The notes: generated by a model not told the origin, from the sequence alone. A stretch of 64,000 nt of DNA from Neorhizobium sp. UBA3556 (GCA_002376235.1 DFNX01000016.1:434001-498000); one strand, 5' to 3'; positions 34,793 to 43,832 are shown, numbered from the stretch's first letter. Program-made: numbers and translations.

Positions 34793-35521
34793 CTATTTTC
34801 CAAGGTTCGGAAAAAGCTGCAATATTCCACCGATGCAATAGAGGTAAATGCCGCTGATCACCACACCCCAGACAACCCAGTCCGGCGATTGGAAATGCAG
34901 TAGCAGCGAATAACCGCCAAGTGCGCACCAGATGCCCCCGACAGCCAGATTGAGCCAACGCAGCCGCTTGACGCGCACCGGATGCAGAAAATTGATTGGC
35001 AGAAATGTGAGGATCACCGAAATCGTCACGACGATCATAGCGGTTGTCGCACTCGCATCGATGACGAAAAGCGTGAACACCACCATGTTCCACACGACCG
35101 GAAAGCCGGAGAAGAAATATTCGTCCGTCTTCATGCCCATGTCCGCATAATAGATCGCACTCGAAACGACGATCATGCCCGCAGCCACGAAGGACCAAGG
35201 CTCGCCGATCATGCCGCTCTGATAGAGTGCAAATGCAGGCAGAAGAACATAGGTCACGTAGTCGATGACATTGTCCAGCATGTCGCCGGACCAGTTCGGC
35301 AGCACTTCCTTGACGTTCAGCTTTCGGGCGATCGGTCCGTCGACGCCATCGACGAGCAAAGCAAGGCCGAGCCACCAGAACATGTCGATAAAGCGGTGTT
35401 CGGCGGCAGCGACCACGCCGAGAAAGGCGAGGAAGGAACCGGATGCCGTGAAGATATGGACGCAAAAGGCGCGGATTTCGGCATAGGGCACTGCACGATA
35501 ATTGAAGATTCGTCTGAACAC
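34793..35521 (-). CDS. pcs: Phosphatidylcholine synthase
   Basis: A 242-residue inner-membrane enzyme with about eight spans that condenses choline with CDP-diacylglycerol to form phosphatidylcholine, a pathway typical of plant- and animal-associated alphaproteobacteria. The CDP-alcohol phosphotransferase motif D-G-x2-A-R-x(n)-G-x3-D-x3-D is visible as DGPIARKLN ... SGDMLDNVID near residues 60-87, and the N-terminus RAFCVHIFTASGSFLAFL matches Pcs. It lies 163 bases upstream of the BMP-type ABC operon in the same direction, an order I also recall from Sinorhizobium. Confidence 0.95.
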   Translation of the reverse strand: MFRRIFNYRAVPYAEIRAFCVHIFTASGSFLAFLGVVAAAEHRFIDMFWWLGLALLVDGVDGPIARKLNVKEVLPNWSGDMLDNVIDYVTYVLLPAFALYQSGMIGEPWSFVAAGMIVVSSAIYYADMGMKTDEYFFSGFPVVWNMVVFTLFVIDASATTAMIVVTISVILTFLPINFLHPVRVKRLRWLNLAVGGIWCALGGYSLLLHFQSPDWVVWGVVISGIYLYCIGGILQLFPNLGK

Positions 35522-35718
35522 GCGCGCCCCGTTTTGTTCTTGTCCGCCTTGTCTAGGTTTCCGGGTATGCTGCCAATTCCGCTATATTGCAACCGGCAGC
35601 GGCCTTTATCATGGGTTTTGCACCACTTAGCGCCCATGGGAGGGCAATTGTCGCTACCCCATGGATTGAGGCTTGAAGACACTCTACATAGAGCCCGACA
35701 CAGAATTGGAAGCGGACA

Positions 35719-36921
35719 ATGCAGCATTACGAGATTGCGATCATCGGTGGCGGCCTGGCAGGCCAGGTGGCAGCTCTTGCACTCGGGCGTGCGGGTCGAA
35801 AAGTCTGCCTCGTCGCCGCAGCCCCCAAACACGACGACGGCCGAACCACCGCCCTGATGGATCAGTCGGTGCGCTATCTCGAACGTCTCGGCGTCTGGGA
35901 AAACATCGTGTCCTCCTCGGCACCGCTTTCCGTCATGCAAATCCTCGACGGCACTTCCCGCCTGCTGCGCGCTCCGCCGGCCCAGTTCCGCGCCAGCGAC
36001 ATCGGGCTTCATGCCTTCGGTTACAACATTCCCAACAAGGCGCTTGCCGAGGTTTTCGATGGCGCGCTTGCGATAGAACCGAACCTCACTCGCATCGAGA
36101 CAAATGTCGAAAGCGTCGCCGTCACGGCCGACAAGGTGACGATTGCGATTGCCGGCGGCGATGTCATTGAGGCCGATTTCGTCATCGGTGCAGATGGCCG
36201 CAAGTCAATCACCCGCGAGGCGGCCTCAATCGGCGTGAAAAAATGGTCCTACCAGCAATCGGCCCTGGTGCTGAATTTCAGCCATACGCTTCCTCACGGC
36301 AATGTCTCGACTGAATTCCACACCGAGACAGGCCCCTTTACCCAGGTCCCGTTGCCGGGTCAGCGCTCCAGCCTCGTCTGGGTCGTGCGACCGGAAGAGG
36401 CGGCAAGGCTCGTCGCCCTCCCGACAGGAGAATTGTCCGAGATCGTCGAGACCCGCATGCAGTCCATCCTCGGCAAGGTAACGGTCGAAGGCCAGCCACA
36501 GGCATGGCCGCTGTCGAGCATGGTGGCGGAACGTTTTGGCGCAGGCCGCGTGGCGCTCATCGGTGAGGCCGCACATGCCTTCCCGCCGATCGGTGCACAG
36601 GGCCTGAACCTGTCGCTGCGTGACAGCATGACGCTTGCCGATCTTCTCTCTGCCGTCCGCGACCGGCCGATCCCGGCAGACGCCGGTGATCGCTACCATC
36701 GCCGCCGCCGCCCGGACGTCATCAGCCGCACCTACAGCGTCGACCTCCTGAACCGCTCGCTGCTGACGGATCTTTTGCCGGTCCAGATGGTGCGCGCCGC
36801 CGGCATGCACGTGCTCAACGCCGTCTCGCCGCTGCGCAACGCGCTGATGCAGGAGGGTGTGGAGCCCGGCCGCAGCCTGAAGAACTTCGTGCGCGAATTA
36901 GGGAAACAGATCCGGCGGTAA
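35719..36921 (+). CDS. UbiH/UbiF/VisC-family FAD-dependent hydroxylase
   Basis: 400 residues. The N-terminal FAD-binding GxGxxG is HYEIAIIGGGLAGQVAALALGRAG, and DFVIGADGRKS near residue 155 and RVALIGEAAHAFPPIGAQGLNLSLRD near 275 are the other flavin motifs of the p-hydroxybenzoate hydroxylase fold. Family members hydroxylate the ubiquinone ring; which position this one modifies cannot be told. ATG at 35719 with a weak GGAAGCGGACA upstream. Its last 24 bases overlap the convergent transporter gene. Confidence 0.9.
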   Translation: MQHYEIAIIGGGLAGQVAALALGRAGRKVCLVAAAPKHDDGRTTALMDQSVRYLERLGVWENIVSSSAPLSVMQILDGTSRLLRAPPAQFRASDIGLHAFGYNIPNKALAEVFDGALAIEPNLTRIETNVESVAVTADKVTIAIAGGDVIEADFVIGADGRKSITREAASIGVKKWSYQQSALVLNFSHTLPHGNVSTEFHTETGPFTQVPLPGQRSSLVWVVRPEEAARLVALPTGELSEIVETRMQSILGKVTVEGQPQAWPLSSMVAERFGAGRVALIGEAAHAFPPIGAQGLNLSLRDSMTLADLLSAVRDRPIPADAGDRYHRRRRPDVISRTYSVDLLNRSLLTDLLPVQMVRAAGMHVLNAVSPLRNALMQEGVEPGRSLKNFVRELGKQIRR

Positions 36922-37860
36922 TATCCCGCTCGAAATCACGTAAAGCCAGATCGGCAGCGTGACGGTCGATGCGATCGTGATGATGAGGATGCTTGCCGAT
37001 GCCCTTTCCTGCCACACGCCATATTGCTGGCTGATGACGAAGACATTGGTTGCCGTCGGCAGCGCCGCAAGCAGCATCGCCGTATGCATCCAAACAGGAT
37101 CGAAGTCACCGACAAGCGACAGAACGAGATAGACGCTGAGCGGCAGGACGATAAGCTTGAGCCCGGCGAGATAACCGAGCTCTGCCGGAATGCGTTTCAC
37201 CGGCCGCAACGCCAGTGTAACCCCCATGGCAAACAGCGCACAGGGAGCAGCAGCCTGCGACAGGTAATCGACGAGGTGCAGCCCAGGTTGAGGCAATTGC
37301 TGCCCTGATGAAGCGCAAGCGAACCCGAGCGCCGTCGACAGGATGAACGGATGCAGGGCCACTTTCTTCACGATCGAGCCGACGATCTGATATTTTGAAC
37401 GCGCATCGTCGCCAGCCGCAGCCATCATGGCCGGCGCCATGATGAAATGCGCTGCATTTTCCAGACAGACAATCAGCGCCACCGGCACCGCCGCCTTTTC
37501 GCCGAAGGCCAGCAGCGCCAGCCCCGGCCCCATATAGCCGATATTGCCATAGGCGGCGGTAAAGCTCTGGATCGTGCAGTCTTCGAATGAATTTCGTCGC
37601 AGCACATATCCAACCAGAAAGGCGACCGCGAAAACGAGATAGACCGCTGCGATTTCGCCGAGGATGAAATCGATGCGCGTCAATTCCTCGATCGGCGTGC
37701 GCGACACCAGCTTGAAGAACAGCGCCGGCAGCGCCGCATAGATGATGAATGTATTGAGCCAGCCAAGCGCCTCAAGCGGCTGCCCCGTCGCTCTTGCAGC
37801 CACATAACCGATCAGGATCAGGCCGAAGAACGGCAGGAGAAGTGCAACGACATCAGCCAT
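36898..37860 (-). CDS. AEC-family (auxin efflux carrier type) transporter
   Basis: 320 residues with ten spans. The family pattern is an N-terminal bundle (LLPFFGLILIGYVAARATG; LNTFIIYAALPALFFKLVSR) with the substrate-site segment AAYGNIGYMGPGLAL, and a C-terminal bundle containing LLAALPTATNVFVISQQYG. Bacterial members carry small carboxylates such as malate or malonate. It is 34 bases from the downstream end of ccdA in the same direction, and its 3' end overlaps the UbiH-type gene. Confidence 0.9.
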   Translation of the reverse strand: MADVVALLLPFFGLILIGYVAARATGQPLEALGWLNTFIIYAALPALFFKLVSRTPIEELTRIDFILGEIAAVYLVFAVAFLVGYVLRRNSFEDCTIQSFTAAYGNIGYMGPGLALLAFGEKAAVPVALIVCLENAAHFIMAPAMMAAAGDDARSKYQIVGSIVKKVALHPFILSTALGFACASSGQQLPQPGLHLVDYLSQAAAPCALFAMGVTLALRPVKRIPAELGYLAGLKLIVLPLSVYLVLSLVGDFDPVWMHTAMLLAALPTATNVFVISQQYGVWQERASASILIITIASTVTLPIWLYVISSGILPPDLFP

Positions 37861-37894
37861 CGGCTATTTCTGACCCGCATTTTCCGCAGATCGG

Positions 37895-38641
37895 TCAGCC
37901 GATCTGCATCAGGATTGGAAACGTCTCCTGGAACCAGATCGCCGCCGAGCTGACGAAGCCGAAGATGAAGGCGAGGCCGGTGACGATCAGGAGCACACCC
38001 ATCGCCTTCTCGACCAGTCCGAGATGGCGACGGAACCGGGTCATAAACCGCATGAAGACGCCAGAGAAGGCCGCCGCAATCCAGAACGGTACGGCGAGCC
38101 CGAGCGAATAGATGCCGAGCAGCGCCGCCCCCTCGCCCACAGTCTCGCGGGATGCGGCAACACCGAGAATGGCGCCGAGAACCGGACCGATGCAGGGCGT
38201 CCAGCCGAAAGCGAAGGCAAGGCCCATAAGATAGGCCCCCGAAAGCGTCGCCGGCTGGCCGGAAGACTGAAAGCGTGCTTCCCGCGACAGGAAACCTATA
38301 CGCAGCACGCCGAGAAAATTGAGGCCCATGACGATGATGATCAGTCCGCCGATCTTCGACAGAAGATCGAGATGCTGCCTCAACAGCACGCCGACCGTCG
38401 AGGCGCCGGCACCAAGCATGACGAAGACGGTCGCGAATCCGAGCGTGAAGAAGAACGCCGACCGCAGCACGGCCTTGCGCGCCGGAGATGCCGTTTGAGA
38501 AGACGGGTCGCGAAACTGATCGACGGAGATGCCGGCCATGTAACAGAGATAGGGCGGAACGAGCGGCAGAACGCAAGGCGAAAGAAACGATAATGTCCCG
38601 GCCAGAAGCGCGGTAAAGATGGATATTTCGGCAATGGACAC
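37895..38641 (-). CDS. ccdA: Cytochrome c biogenesis protein CcdA
   Basis: A 248-residue inner-membrane protein with six spans that carries electrons from cytoplasmic thioredoxin to periplasmic thiol proteins, needed for cytochrome c maturation. The two redox Cys lie in TLSFLSPCVLPLVPPYL near residue 23 and in AFGWTPCIGPVLG near 145. ATG at 38641. A periplasmic partner (CcmG/ResA type) is not nearby. Expressed in the same direction as the AEC transporter but no functional tie is evident. Confidence 0.93.
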   Translation of the reverse strand: MSIAEISIFTALLAGTLSFLSPCVLPLVPPYLCYMAGISVDQFRDPSSQTASPARKAVLRSAFFFTLGFATVFVMLGAGASTVGVLLRQHLDLLSKIGGLIIIVMGLNFLGVLRIGFLSREARFQSSGQPATLSGAYLMGLAFAFGWTPCIGPVLGAILGVAASRETVGEGAALLGIYSLGLAVPFWIAAAFSGVFMRFMTRFRRHLGLVEKAMGVLLIVTGLAFIFGFVSSAAIWFQETFPILMQIG

Positions 38642-38763
38642 TGGATTGCTCCGCTTATCAGATGTGGCAGAGGCGCTACCGCCGATTGCCGCTTAACGCC
38701 AATCACCTTTTATGCATCGAGTGAAAAAGCGTCGAATAGCTATTTTTTTGGATGTTTTGCGGG

Positions 38764-38792
38764 TTGACCGCAAGATGTGACCTGCATATGTA
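38764..38792 (+). promoter_or_regulatory. Sigma70-type promoter of tRNA-Lys
   Basis: -35 TTGACC (38764-38769), 17-base spacer, -10 TATGTA (38787-38792). Transcription would begin near 38799, about 30 bases before the mature tRNA. Confidence 0.65.
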
Positions 38793-38829
38793 TCGCGCAC
38801 TTTCGAAAGGCGCCCCGGCGCATTGGTGA

Positions 38830-38905
38830 GAGAGCATAGCTCAGCTGGTAGAGCAACTGACTTTTAATCAGTAGGTCCAGGGTTCGAATCCCTGTGCTCT
38901 CACCA
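38830..38905 (+). tRNA. tRNA-Lys (anticodon TTT)
   Basis: A 76-base tRNA including an encoded CCA. Acceptor stem GAGAGCA/TGCTCTC pairs fully, D arm TAGCTCAGCTGGTAGAGC, anticodon stem-loop ACTGA-CTTTTAA-TCAGT with anticodon TTT, and T arm CAGGG-TTCGAAT-CCCTG. Discriminator A. The last 13 bases of the end region (GTGCTCTCACCAT, running one base past CCA) reappear at 41673-41685. Confidence 0.98.
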
Positions 38906-39164
38906 TTCGAAACTTTCCATACCGAAGACCTAACCATTGATGTGGCCTGCACACGGGATAGAATCACCCTCACGCATGTCTCGCACGATTTGATGGGAAT
39001 AAGTGGCCTCCCATTCCGTCCTAGGTGACAAAGCCCGACTCTATCGCCGCTATATCCTACAGATTCGTTAGGTCATTTTGTGTGACTGGGCTGGATATCG
39101 ACGCGAAATCCAGGCTGAAGACTGCGCGCCTCGAAAAGAAGACGCGCAGCATACAACTGCTTGC

Positions 39165-39401
39165 TCAGCAGCAAACGAATCCACCCTTTCCGCCACCACC
39201 GAACTTCGCGTTCTGGCGATCGCGGAAGAATTCCTCGTATGTCATAACCGTTTTGTCCGGGTGGGTGGCGCGCACATGCGCCACGTAGGTATCATAATTC
39301 GGCATTCCCACCATCAATCGTGCGCCGTCGCAAAAGCAACGCCCGATATCGGAGAGACGGCCTTTCAGCACCTTTCCAGACTTTCTTGCTAGGATGCTCA
39401 C
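39165..39401 (-). CDS. YbdD/YjiX family small protein, partner of CstA
   Basis: 78 residues. The family pattern ARLMVGMPNYDTYVAHVRATHPDKTVMTYEEFF is clear, followed by a Gly-rich end and a C-terminal Cys pair (GFVCC). YbdD/YjiX proteins are encoded directly after cstA/btsT-type pyruvate transporters and are needed for or assist their activity. Here it starts four bases after the cstA stop, so they are co-transcribed. Confidence 0.9.
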   Translation of the reverse strand: MSILARKSGKVLKGRLSDIGRCFCDGARLMVGMPNYDTYVAHVRATHPDKTVMTYEEFFRDRQNAKFGGGGKGGFVCC

Positions 39402-39404
39402 AAT

Positions 39405-41471
39405 CTATTCTCCCGGGAATGGTGTGGCGACGGTGCTGTTGGGTGCTTCGTGTGCGGTCCAGTCAGGATTGCGCAGCGCCTTGATGCAGGAATTGATGCC
39501 GAAGCCCACGATCGAGACCACGACGACGACAAAGACGATTGTCAGCGCGGTATTGATGTAGTTGTTCTGCACGATCTGCTGCATCTGCGCGGCACTCAAC
39601 GGCCCGGACGTGTCTCCGCTCGCGATGCGATCGGAAAACTGCCGGGCAGCGGCGACGAAGCCGACCTTCACATCGGTCGAGAAGATCTTCTGCAGGCCTG
39701 CGGTCAGCGTGCATAGCACCAGCCAGCTTGCCGGCAGTATCGTGATCCAGGCATAACGCTGCCGCTTCATCTTGAAGAGAACAACGGTTGCCAGGGTCAG
39801 CGCCACGGCCGCGAGCATCTGGTTGGAGATGCCGAAAAGCGGCCACAGCGTATTGATGCCCCCGAGCGGATCGGTGACCCCCTGGTGCAGGAGTGTACCC
39901 CATGCGGTAACGCAAAGTGCCGTCGCAATGATGCTCGGCACCCATGAAGATGTCGTCCGGAAGCTGGGTGCCACCAGCCCGATCAGGTCTTGAAGCATGA
40001 AGCGTCCGGCACGTGTGCCCGCGTCGATGGCCGTCAGGATGAACAGGGCTTCGAACAGAATGGCGAAGTGATACCAGAAGGCCATCATCGAGCGGTCCCC
40101 GAAGACGCTGGAGATGATCTGCGCCATGCCGACGGCGAGCGTCGGTGCGCCACCGGCGCGTGAGATGATCGAGGCTTCCCCGACATCCGACGCCACCTGG
40201 GATATCGTTTCCGGCGTGATGGCGAAGCCCATCGCCGTCACCGCCGCAGCAGCACTTTCCGGTGTGGTGCCGATCACGGCGGCAGGGCTGTTCATGACGA
40301 AATAGACACCCGGATCGAGGACGGCTGCGGAAACCAGTGCCATGATGGCGACGAAGGATTCCATCAGCATGCCGCCATAACCGATAAAGCGTGCGTTGGT
40401 CTCATTGTCGATCATCTTCGGCGTCGTGCCTGACGAGATGAGCGAGTGGAAACCGGAGACGGCACCGCAGGCGATGGTGATGAACAGGAACGGGAAAAGC
40501 CCGCCCGACCAGACCGGTCCGCTGCCATCGACAAACTTGGTGACGGCGGGCAGATGCAGTTGTGGCGCCAGGATGAAGATCGACAGCGCCAGCGCGGCAA
40601 TCGTGCCGATCTTCAGAAAGGTCGACAGATAGTCACGCGGTGCGAGCAGCAACCAGACGGGCAGGACCGACGCGACGAAACCATAACCGACGAGAGCCCA
40701 GACGAGCTGGGTGCCGGTATAGTCGAAGAACGGCGCCCATGTCGGGCTTGCCGCGACATCCTGTCCATAGATTATCGCCAGCAGCAGCAGGACGAAGCCG
40801 ATGACTGAGACTTCACCGATGCGGCCCGGCCGGATAAAACGGCTATAGACACCCATCAGCATGGCGATCGGAATGGTTGCCGCCACCGTGAACGTGCCCC
40901 ATGGGCTGTGCGTCAGGGCCTTTACCACGATCATCGCCATAACGGCGAGGATGATGATCATGATCATGAACGTGCCGAACAGCGCGATGACGCCGGGGAT
41001 CGGGCCAAGCTCTGATCGGATGAGTTCACCAACCGAGCGGCCGTCACGCCGCATCGAGACGAACAGGATCATGAAATCCTGCACCGCACCAGCCAGCACG
41101 ACGCCGAAGATGATCCACAGCGTTCCGGGCAGATATCCCATCTGCGCAGCAAGAACCGGCCCCACCAGTGGCCCTGCCCCAGCGATTGCCGCAAAATGGT
41201 GGCCGAAGAGCACGTATCGGTCGGTCGGCACGAAATCGAGGCCGTTGTTCAGACGGACAGCCGGCGTGGATCGTCTCGGATCGAGACGCATTGCATGTTC
41301 GGCGATGTAAAGACTGTAATAACGATAGGCGACCAGGTAGATACTGATCGCGGCCACGACGATCCAGAGCGCGTTGACGGGCTCCCCTCGTTGCGTAGCC
41401 AGCACGGCGAGGCATAGCGCGCCGACGATCCCCAGCACGGCCCATGGACCGTGCATCCTCAAAGCAGACAT
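39405..41471 (-). CDS. cstA: Carbon starvation protein CstA-type transporter
   Basis: 688 residues with about 16-18 spans. CstA features: YRYYSLYIAEHAMRLD, FVPTDRYVLFGHHFAAIAGAGPLVGPVLAAQMGYLPG near residue 75-110, then AVQDFMILFVSMRRDGRSVG and CGAVSGFHSLISSGTTPKMI. These carry pyruvate or peptides under carbon limitation. The ATG at 41471 has GAGGAGG eight bases before it; a longer open frame starts at 41591 but lacks family sequence. It forms an operon with the YbdD-like gene. A palindrome ACGTGA-N7-TCACGT at 41591-41609 lies in its promoter region. Confidence 0.95.
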   Translation of the reverse strand: MSALRMHGPWAVLGIVGALCLAVLATQRGEPVNALWIVVAAISIYLVAYRYYSLYIAEHAMRLDPRRSTPAVRLNNGLDFVPTDRYVLFGHHFAAIAGAGPLVGPVLAAQMGYLPGTLWIIFGVVLAGAVQDFMILFVSMRRDGRSVGELIRSELGPIPGVIALFGTFMIMIIILAVMAMIVVKALTHSPWGTFTVAATIPIAMLMGVYSRFIRPGRIGEVSVIGFVLLLLAIIYGQDVAASPTWAPFFDYTGTQLVWALVGYGFVASVLPVWLLLAPRDYLSTFLKIGTIAALALSIFILAPQLHLPAVTKFVDGSGPVWSGGLFPFLFITIACGAVSGFHSLISSGTTPKMIDNETNARFIGYGGMLMESFVAIMALVSAAVLDPGVYFVMNSPAAVIGTTPESAAAAVTAMGFAITPETISQVASDVGEASIISRAGGAPTLAVGMAQIISSVFGDRSMMAFWYHFAILFEALFILTAIDAGTRAGRFMLQDLIGLVAPSFRTTSSWVPSIIATALCVTAWGTLLHQGVTDPLGGINTLWPLFGISNQMLAAVALTLATVVLFKMKRQRYAWITILPASWLVLCTLTAGLQKIFSTDVKVGFVAAARQFSDRIASGDTSGPLSAAQMQQIVQNNYINTALTIVFVVVVVSIVGFGINSCIKALRNPDWTAHEAPNSTVATPFPGE

Positions 41472-41590
41472 TCCCGTGACCTCCTCACACTGGAACCGAC
41501 TGATCGCTCCTGACCGGACTGCACTCGGACTCGGACTCGCGAGCGATATCGGTGCAGGGAGCAAGGTTCCATAGGGGTCCTCAGCCTCCA

Positions 41591-41609
41591 ACGTGATATA
41601 TTGTCACGT
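41591..41609. promoter_or_regulatory. Palindrome upstream of cstA
   Basis: ACGTGATATATTGTCACGT: six-base arms with a seven-base AT-rich centre, 120 bases upstream of the cstA start. It resembles a CRP-type site (GTGA...TCAC) but the spacing is one base longer than the E. coli consensus. Operator function is inference. Confidence 0.4.
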
Positions 41610-41620
41610 AAGCCAAAACG

Positions 41621-41685
41621 GGTGAGAGCATTCACGGACGGCGAAATACCTTGTCACGCTTTCCTGCAAAGCGTGCTCTCACCAT
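41621..41685. repeat. tRNA-end-like inverted repeat with nested hairpin (13 bases shared with tRNA-Lys 3' end)
   Basis: GGTGAGAGCA (41621-41630) pairs with TGCTCTCACC (41674-41683). Inside lies a second perfect stem CACGCTTT (41655-41662) / AAAGCGTG (41668-41675). The right arm GTGCTCTCACCAT (41673-41685) is identical to 38894-38906 at the end of tRNA-Lys, and the left arm contains the tRNA's 5' acceptor bases GAGAGCA. The middle does not fold as a tRNA. It may be an attachment-site scar or a degraded tRNA copy. Confidence 0.5.
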
Positions 41686-41826
41686 CAGAAAGGTCTCCAG
41701 CGCAAGACAGCAGGTAACGTTTCACCCGTTTTCGATACAATTCTTCAATACGATATGCCGCCTTGGCGTCACACTCGACGGAACAAGTGTTTCGCTGTGG
41801 TGTTATTGCCGCCGAAGGAGACTTCC

Positions 41827-41952
41827 ATGCGGATTATATTCGTTATTCTTATCGCGTCTGTCCTGAGCATCCTCGGTTTCAAGTACATGGATCGCTCGAT
41901 CGGTGAGCAGCAGATCATGGCATCCCCGAGCGAACTTTCGGCCAACAGCTAG
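41827..41952 (+). CDS. Small single-span membrane protein (41 aa)
   Basis: Begins MRIIFVILIASVLSILGFKYMD, one hydrophobic span, followed by a short polar tail SIGEQQIMASPSELSANS. The ATG at 41827 lies seven bases after GAAGGAG, a good ribosome site. Unrecognised. The next small gene, 147 bases on, has the same layout (one span, short polar tail, strong ribosome site), so the two may belong together. Confidence 0.6.
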   Translation: MRIIFVILIASVLSILGFKYMDRSIGEQQIMASPSELSANS

Positions 41953-42099
41953 GTCGAAGGCAAGCACTGACAGCGCGTCATCATCCGCAGGGCATCTCCT
42001 TCCTTTACATCCCGACACGCCATGCAAGCGTAGCACGTCGTGAAGGAACGACATCGAAAGCCTTGTTTTCCCTTTCTTTGAAACGAAGGAGAAATCCAG

Positions 42100-42279
42100 A
42101 TGAGACGCAGCACTGAAGTGATTGTTCTGGCGACCCTTATTGCCGGAGCCCTGGCAATCTTCTCTGCGTTGATCCCCCCTCACCCCGGTAATCCGGTCAA
42201 AACGGACCGGCTGAGCGGAGAGCAGACGCAGACGGCATTCCTGCCCGAACGTTTCGGCGTACCGAGCAGCAGGCAATAG
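42100..42279 (+). CDS. Small single-span membrane protein (59 aa)
   Basis: Begins MRRSTEVIVLATLIAGALAI, one hydrophobic span (about residues 7-25), then a polar tail ending PERFGVPSSRQ with TAG at 42277-42279. CGAAGGAG sits about nine bases before the ATG, which argues for real translation. No family recognised. Follows the 41-residue membrane protein in the same direction. Confidence 0.6.
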   Translation: MRRSTEVIVLATLIAGALAIFSALIPPHPGNPVKTDRLSGEQTQTAFLPERFGVPSSRQ

Positions 42280-42530
42280 ATAGGCTCGCAGAGACATCAT
42301 GGCCGGCGCTTCACGGAAGCCCGGCCATTTTGATTCGGGGGCCGGTTTATCCCGCTTGTTTCCTGTCATTGAAGCGATTCTCACCGACAACTTACGGTTA
42401 TTTAATTTCTCCCTTAGCGCGTTTCATGGCATGGAGCGCATGAGATTTTGCGCCCGCTGGTTGGCCAGGCATTTAACTGTGCCGGCGTCAGAAAAAGCAT
42501 AGCAGACCCGATGAAGAACGAGGCTGAAGA

Positions 42531-43820
42531 GTGAACGCTCCTACCGATCCCGCCACGTCCGGCAAGCCGGACACCCCGGATATCGCCGCGATCCTGGCAA
42601 CGTCCGGCCAGAACCGGAAGCGCGGCCGCGGCAAGTGGCTGATTGCGCTCTGTCTGCTGCTGATAGCCGGCGGCCTCGGCATTCATTTTTTCGGCTCTGG
42701 CGATGGCCAGCAGTTCGACTATACGACGCAAGCTGCCAAGACCGGAGACCTGCAGGTGATCGTGACCGCCACCGGCTCGATCCAGCCGACCGATCAGGTC
42801 GATATATCCAGCGAACTTTCGGGCACCGTGCGCAAGGTCAATGTCACCTATAACAGCCCGGTCAAGGCGGGCGAGATCCTGCTCGAACTCGACACCAACA
42901 AGCAGGAAGCGGACGTCCAGAGCGCTAGAGCCCAGCTTGCTTCCGCAAAAGCCAATGTCCTGAAGGCGCAGGCCGAAGCCGCTTCCGCAAAGATCAGCTT
43001 CGACCGGCTGACCTCTCTGGTCAACAATCGCATTTCCAGCCAGCAGGATCTGGACGCTGCCAAATATGCGTATGATTCGGCGGTTGCGACGACGGAAATC
43101 AACGAGGCCTCCGTGCTTTCGGCGGAAGCCAGCCTGCGTCTGGCCGAAGTCAACCTCTCCAAGCTGAAGATCGTCTCGCCGATCGACGGCGTCGTTCTGA
43201 CCCGCGATGTCGATCCAGGCGCAACGGTTGCTTCGTCTCTCAACGCACCGGTGCTTTTCACCATTGCCGGCGATCTCAAACACATGGAACTCCAGGTCGC
43301 CGTTGACGAGGCAGATGTCGGCAAGGTCACGGAAGGACAGGAGGCGAAATTCTCGGTCGACGCCTATCCCGATCGGCACTTTCCGGCGAGGATCGAGGCC
43401 GTCCGCTTCGCCTCGGAAACCGTCAACAATGTCGTCACCTACAAGGCGATCCTGACGGTAGATAATGAAGATTTGCTCCTGCGCCCCGGCATGACCGCCA
43501 CATCGGACATCACTGTGCAATCGGTCACTGGTGCGCTGCTCGTGCCGAATGCAGCTCTGCGTTATTCGCCACCGTCGAACATGCAGCCTCGCGGCAGCTT
43601 CCTCTCTCGCCTCTTTTCCCCGCCCCGTCAGCGCGGAAATCGCGGCGGCCGCAACGATGCGGCAGCGGCAAGCCGTTCGGTCTGGGCCCTGCGCAATGGC
43701 ATGCCGCAGCGCGTCCCCGTCGAGATGGGCGCGACCGATGGTCAGTTCACCGTCGTCAAATCGGAGGAACTGAAGAATGGCGACCAGTTGATCACCGAAG
43801 CCACGATGCGTGGTCGTTGA
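42531..43820 (+). CDS. MacA-like periplasmic adaptor (membrane fusion protein) of an ABC exporter
   Basis: 429 residues. An N-terminal membrane anchor (WLIALCLLLIAGGLGIHFFG, residues about 36-55) is followed by the lipoyl/barrel part (VTATGSIQPTDQVDISSELSGTVRKV), a long coiled-coil hairpin (NKQEADVQSARAQLASAKANVLKAQAE...), and the second lipoyl half (LKIVSPIDGVVLTRDVDPGATV). Near residue 355 is an unusual Arg/Pro/Gly-rich insert (LFSPPRQRGNRGGRND). It should link the inner-membrane ABC pump encoded by the next two genes with an outer-membrane TolC-type channel. Starts with GTG; weak ribosome site. Confidence 0.92.
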   Translation: MNAPTDPATSGKPDTPDIAAILATSGQNRKRGRGKWLIALCLLLIAGGLGIHFFGSGDGQQFDYTTQAAKTGDLQVIVTATGSIQPTDQVDISSELSGTVRKVNVTYNSPVKAGEILLELDTNKQEADVQSARAQLASAKANVLKAQAEAASAKISFDRLTSLVNNRISSQQDLDAAKYAYDSAVATTEINEASVLSAEASLRLAEVNLSKLKIVSPIDGVVLTRDVDPGATVASSLNAPVLFTIAGDLKHMELQVAVDEADVGKVTEGQEAKFSVDAYPDRHFPARIEAVRFASETVNNVVTYKAILTVDNEDLLLRPGMTATSDITVQSVTGALLVPNAALRYSPPSNMQPRGSFLSRLFSPPRQRGNRGGRNDAAAASRSVWALRNGMPQRVPVEMGATDGQFTVVKSEELKNGDQLITEATMRGR

Positions 43821-43832
43821 CGGAGACTGACG

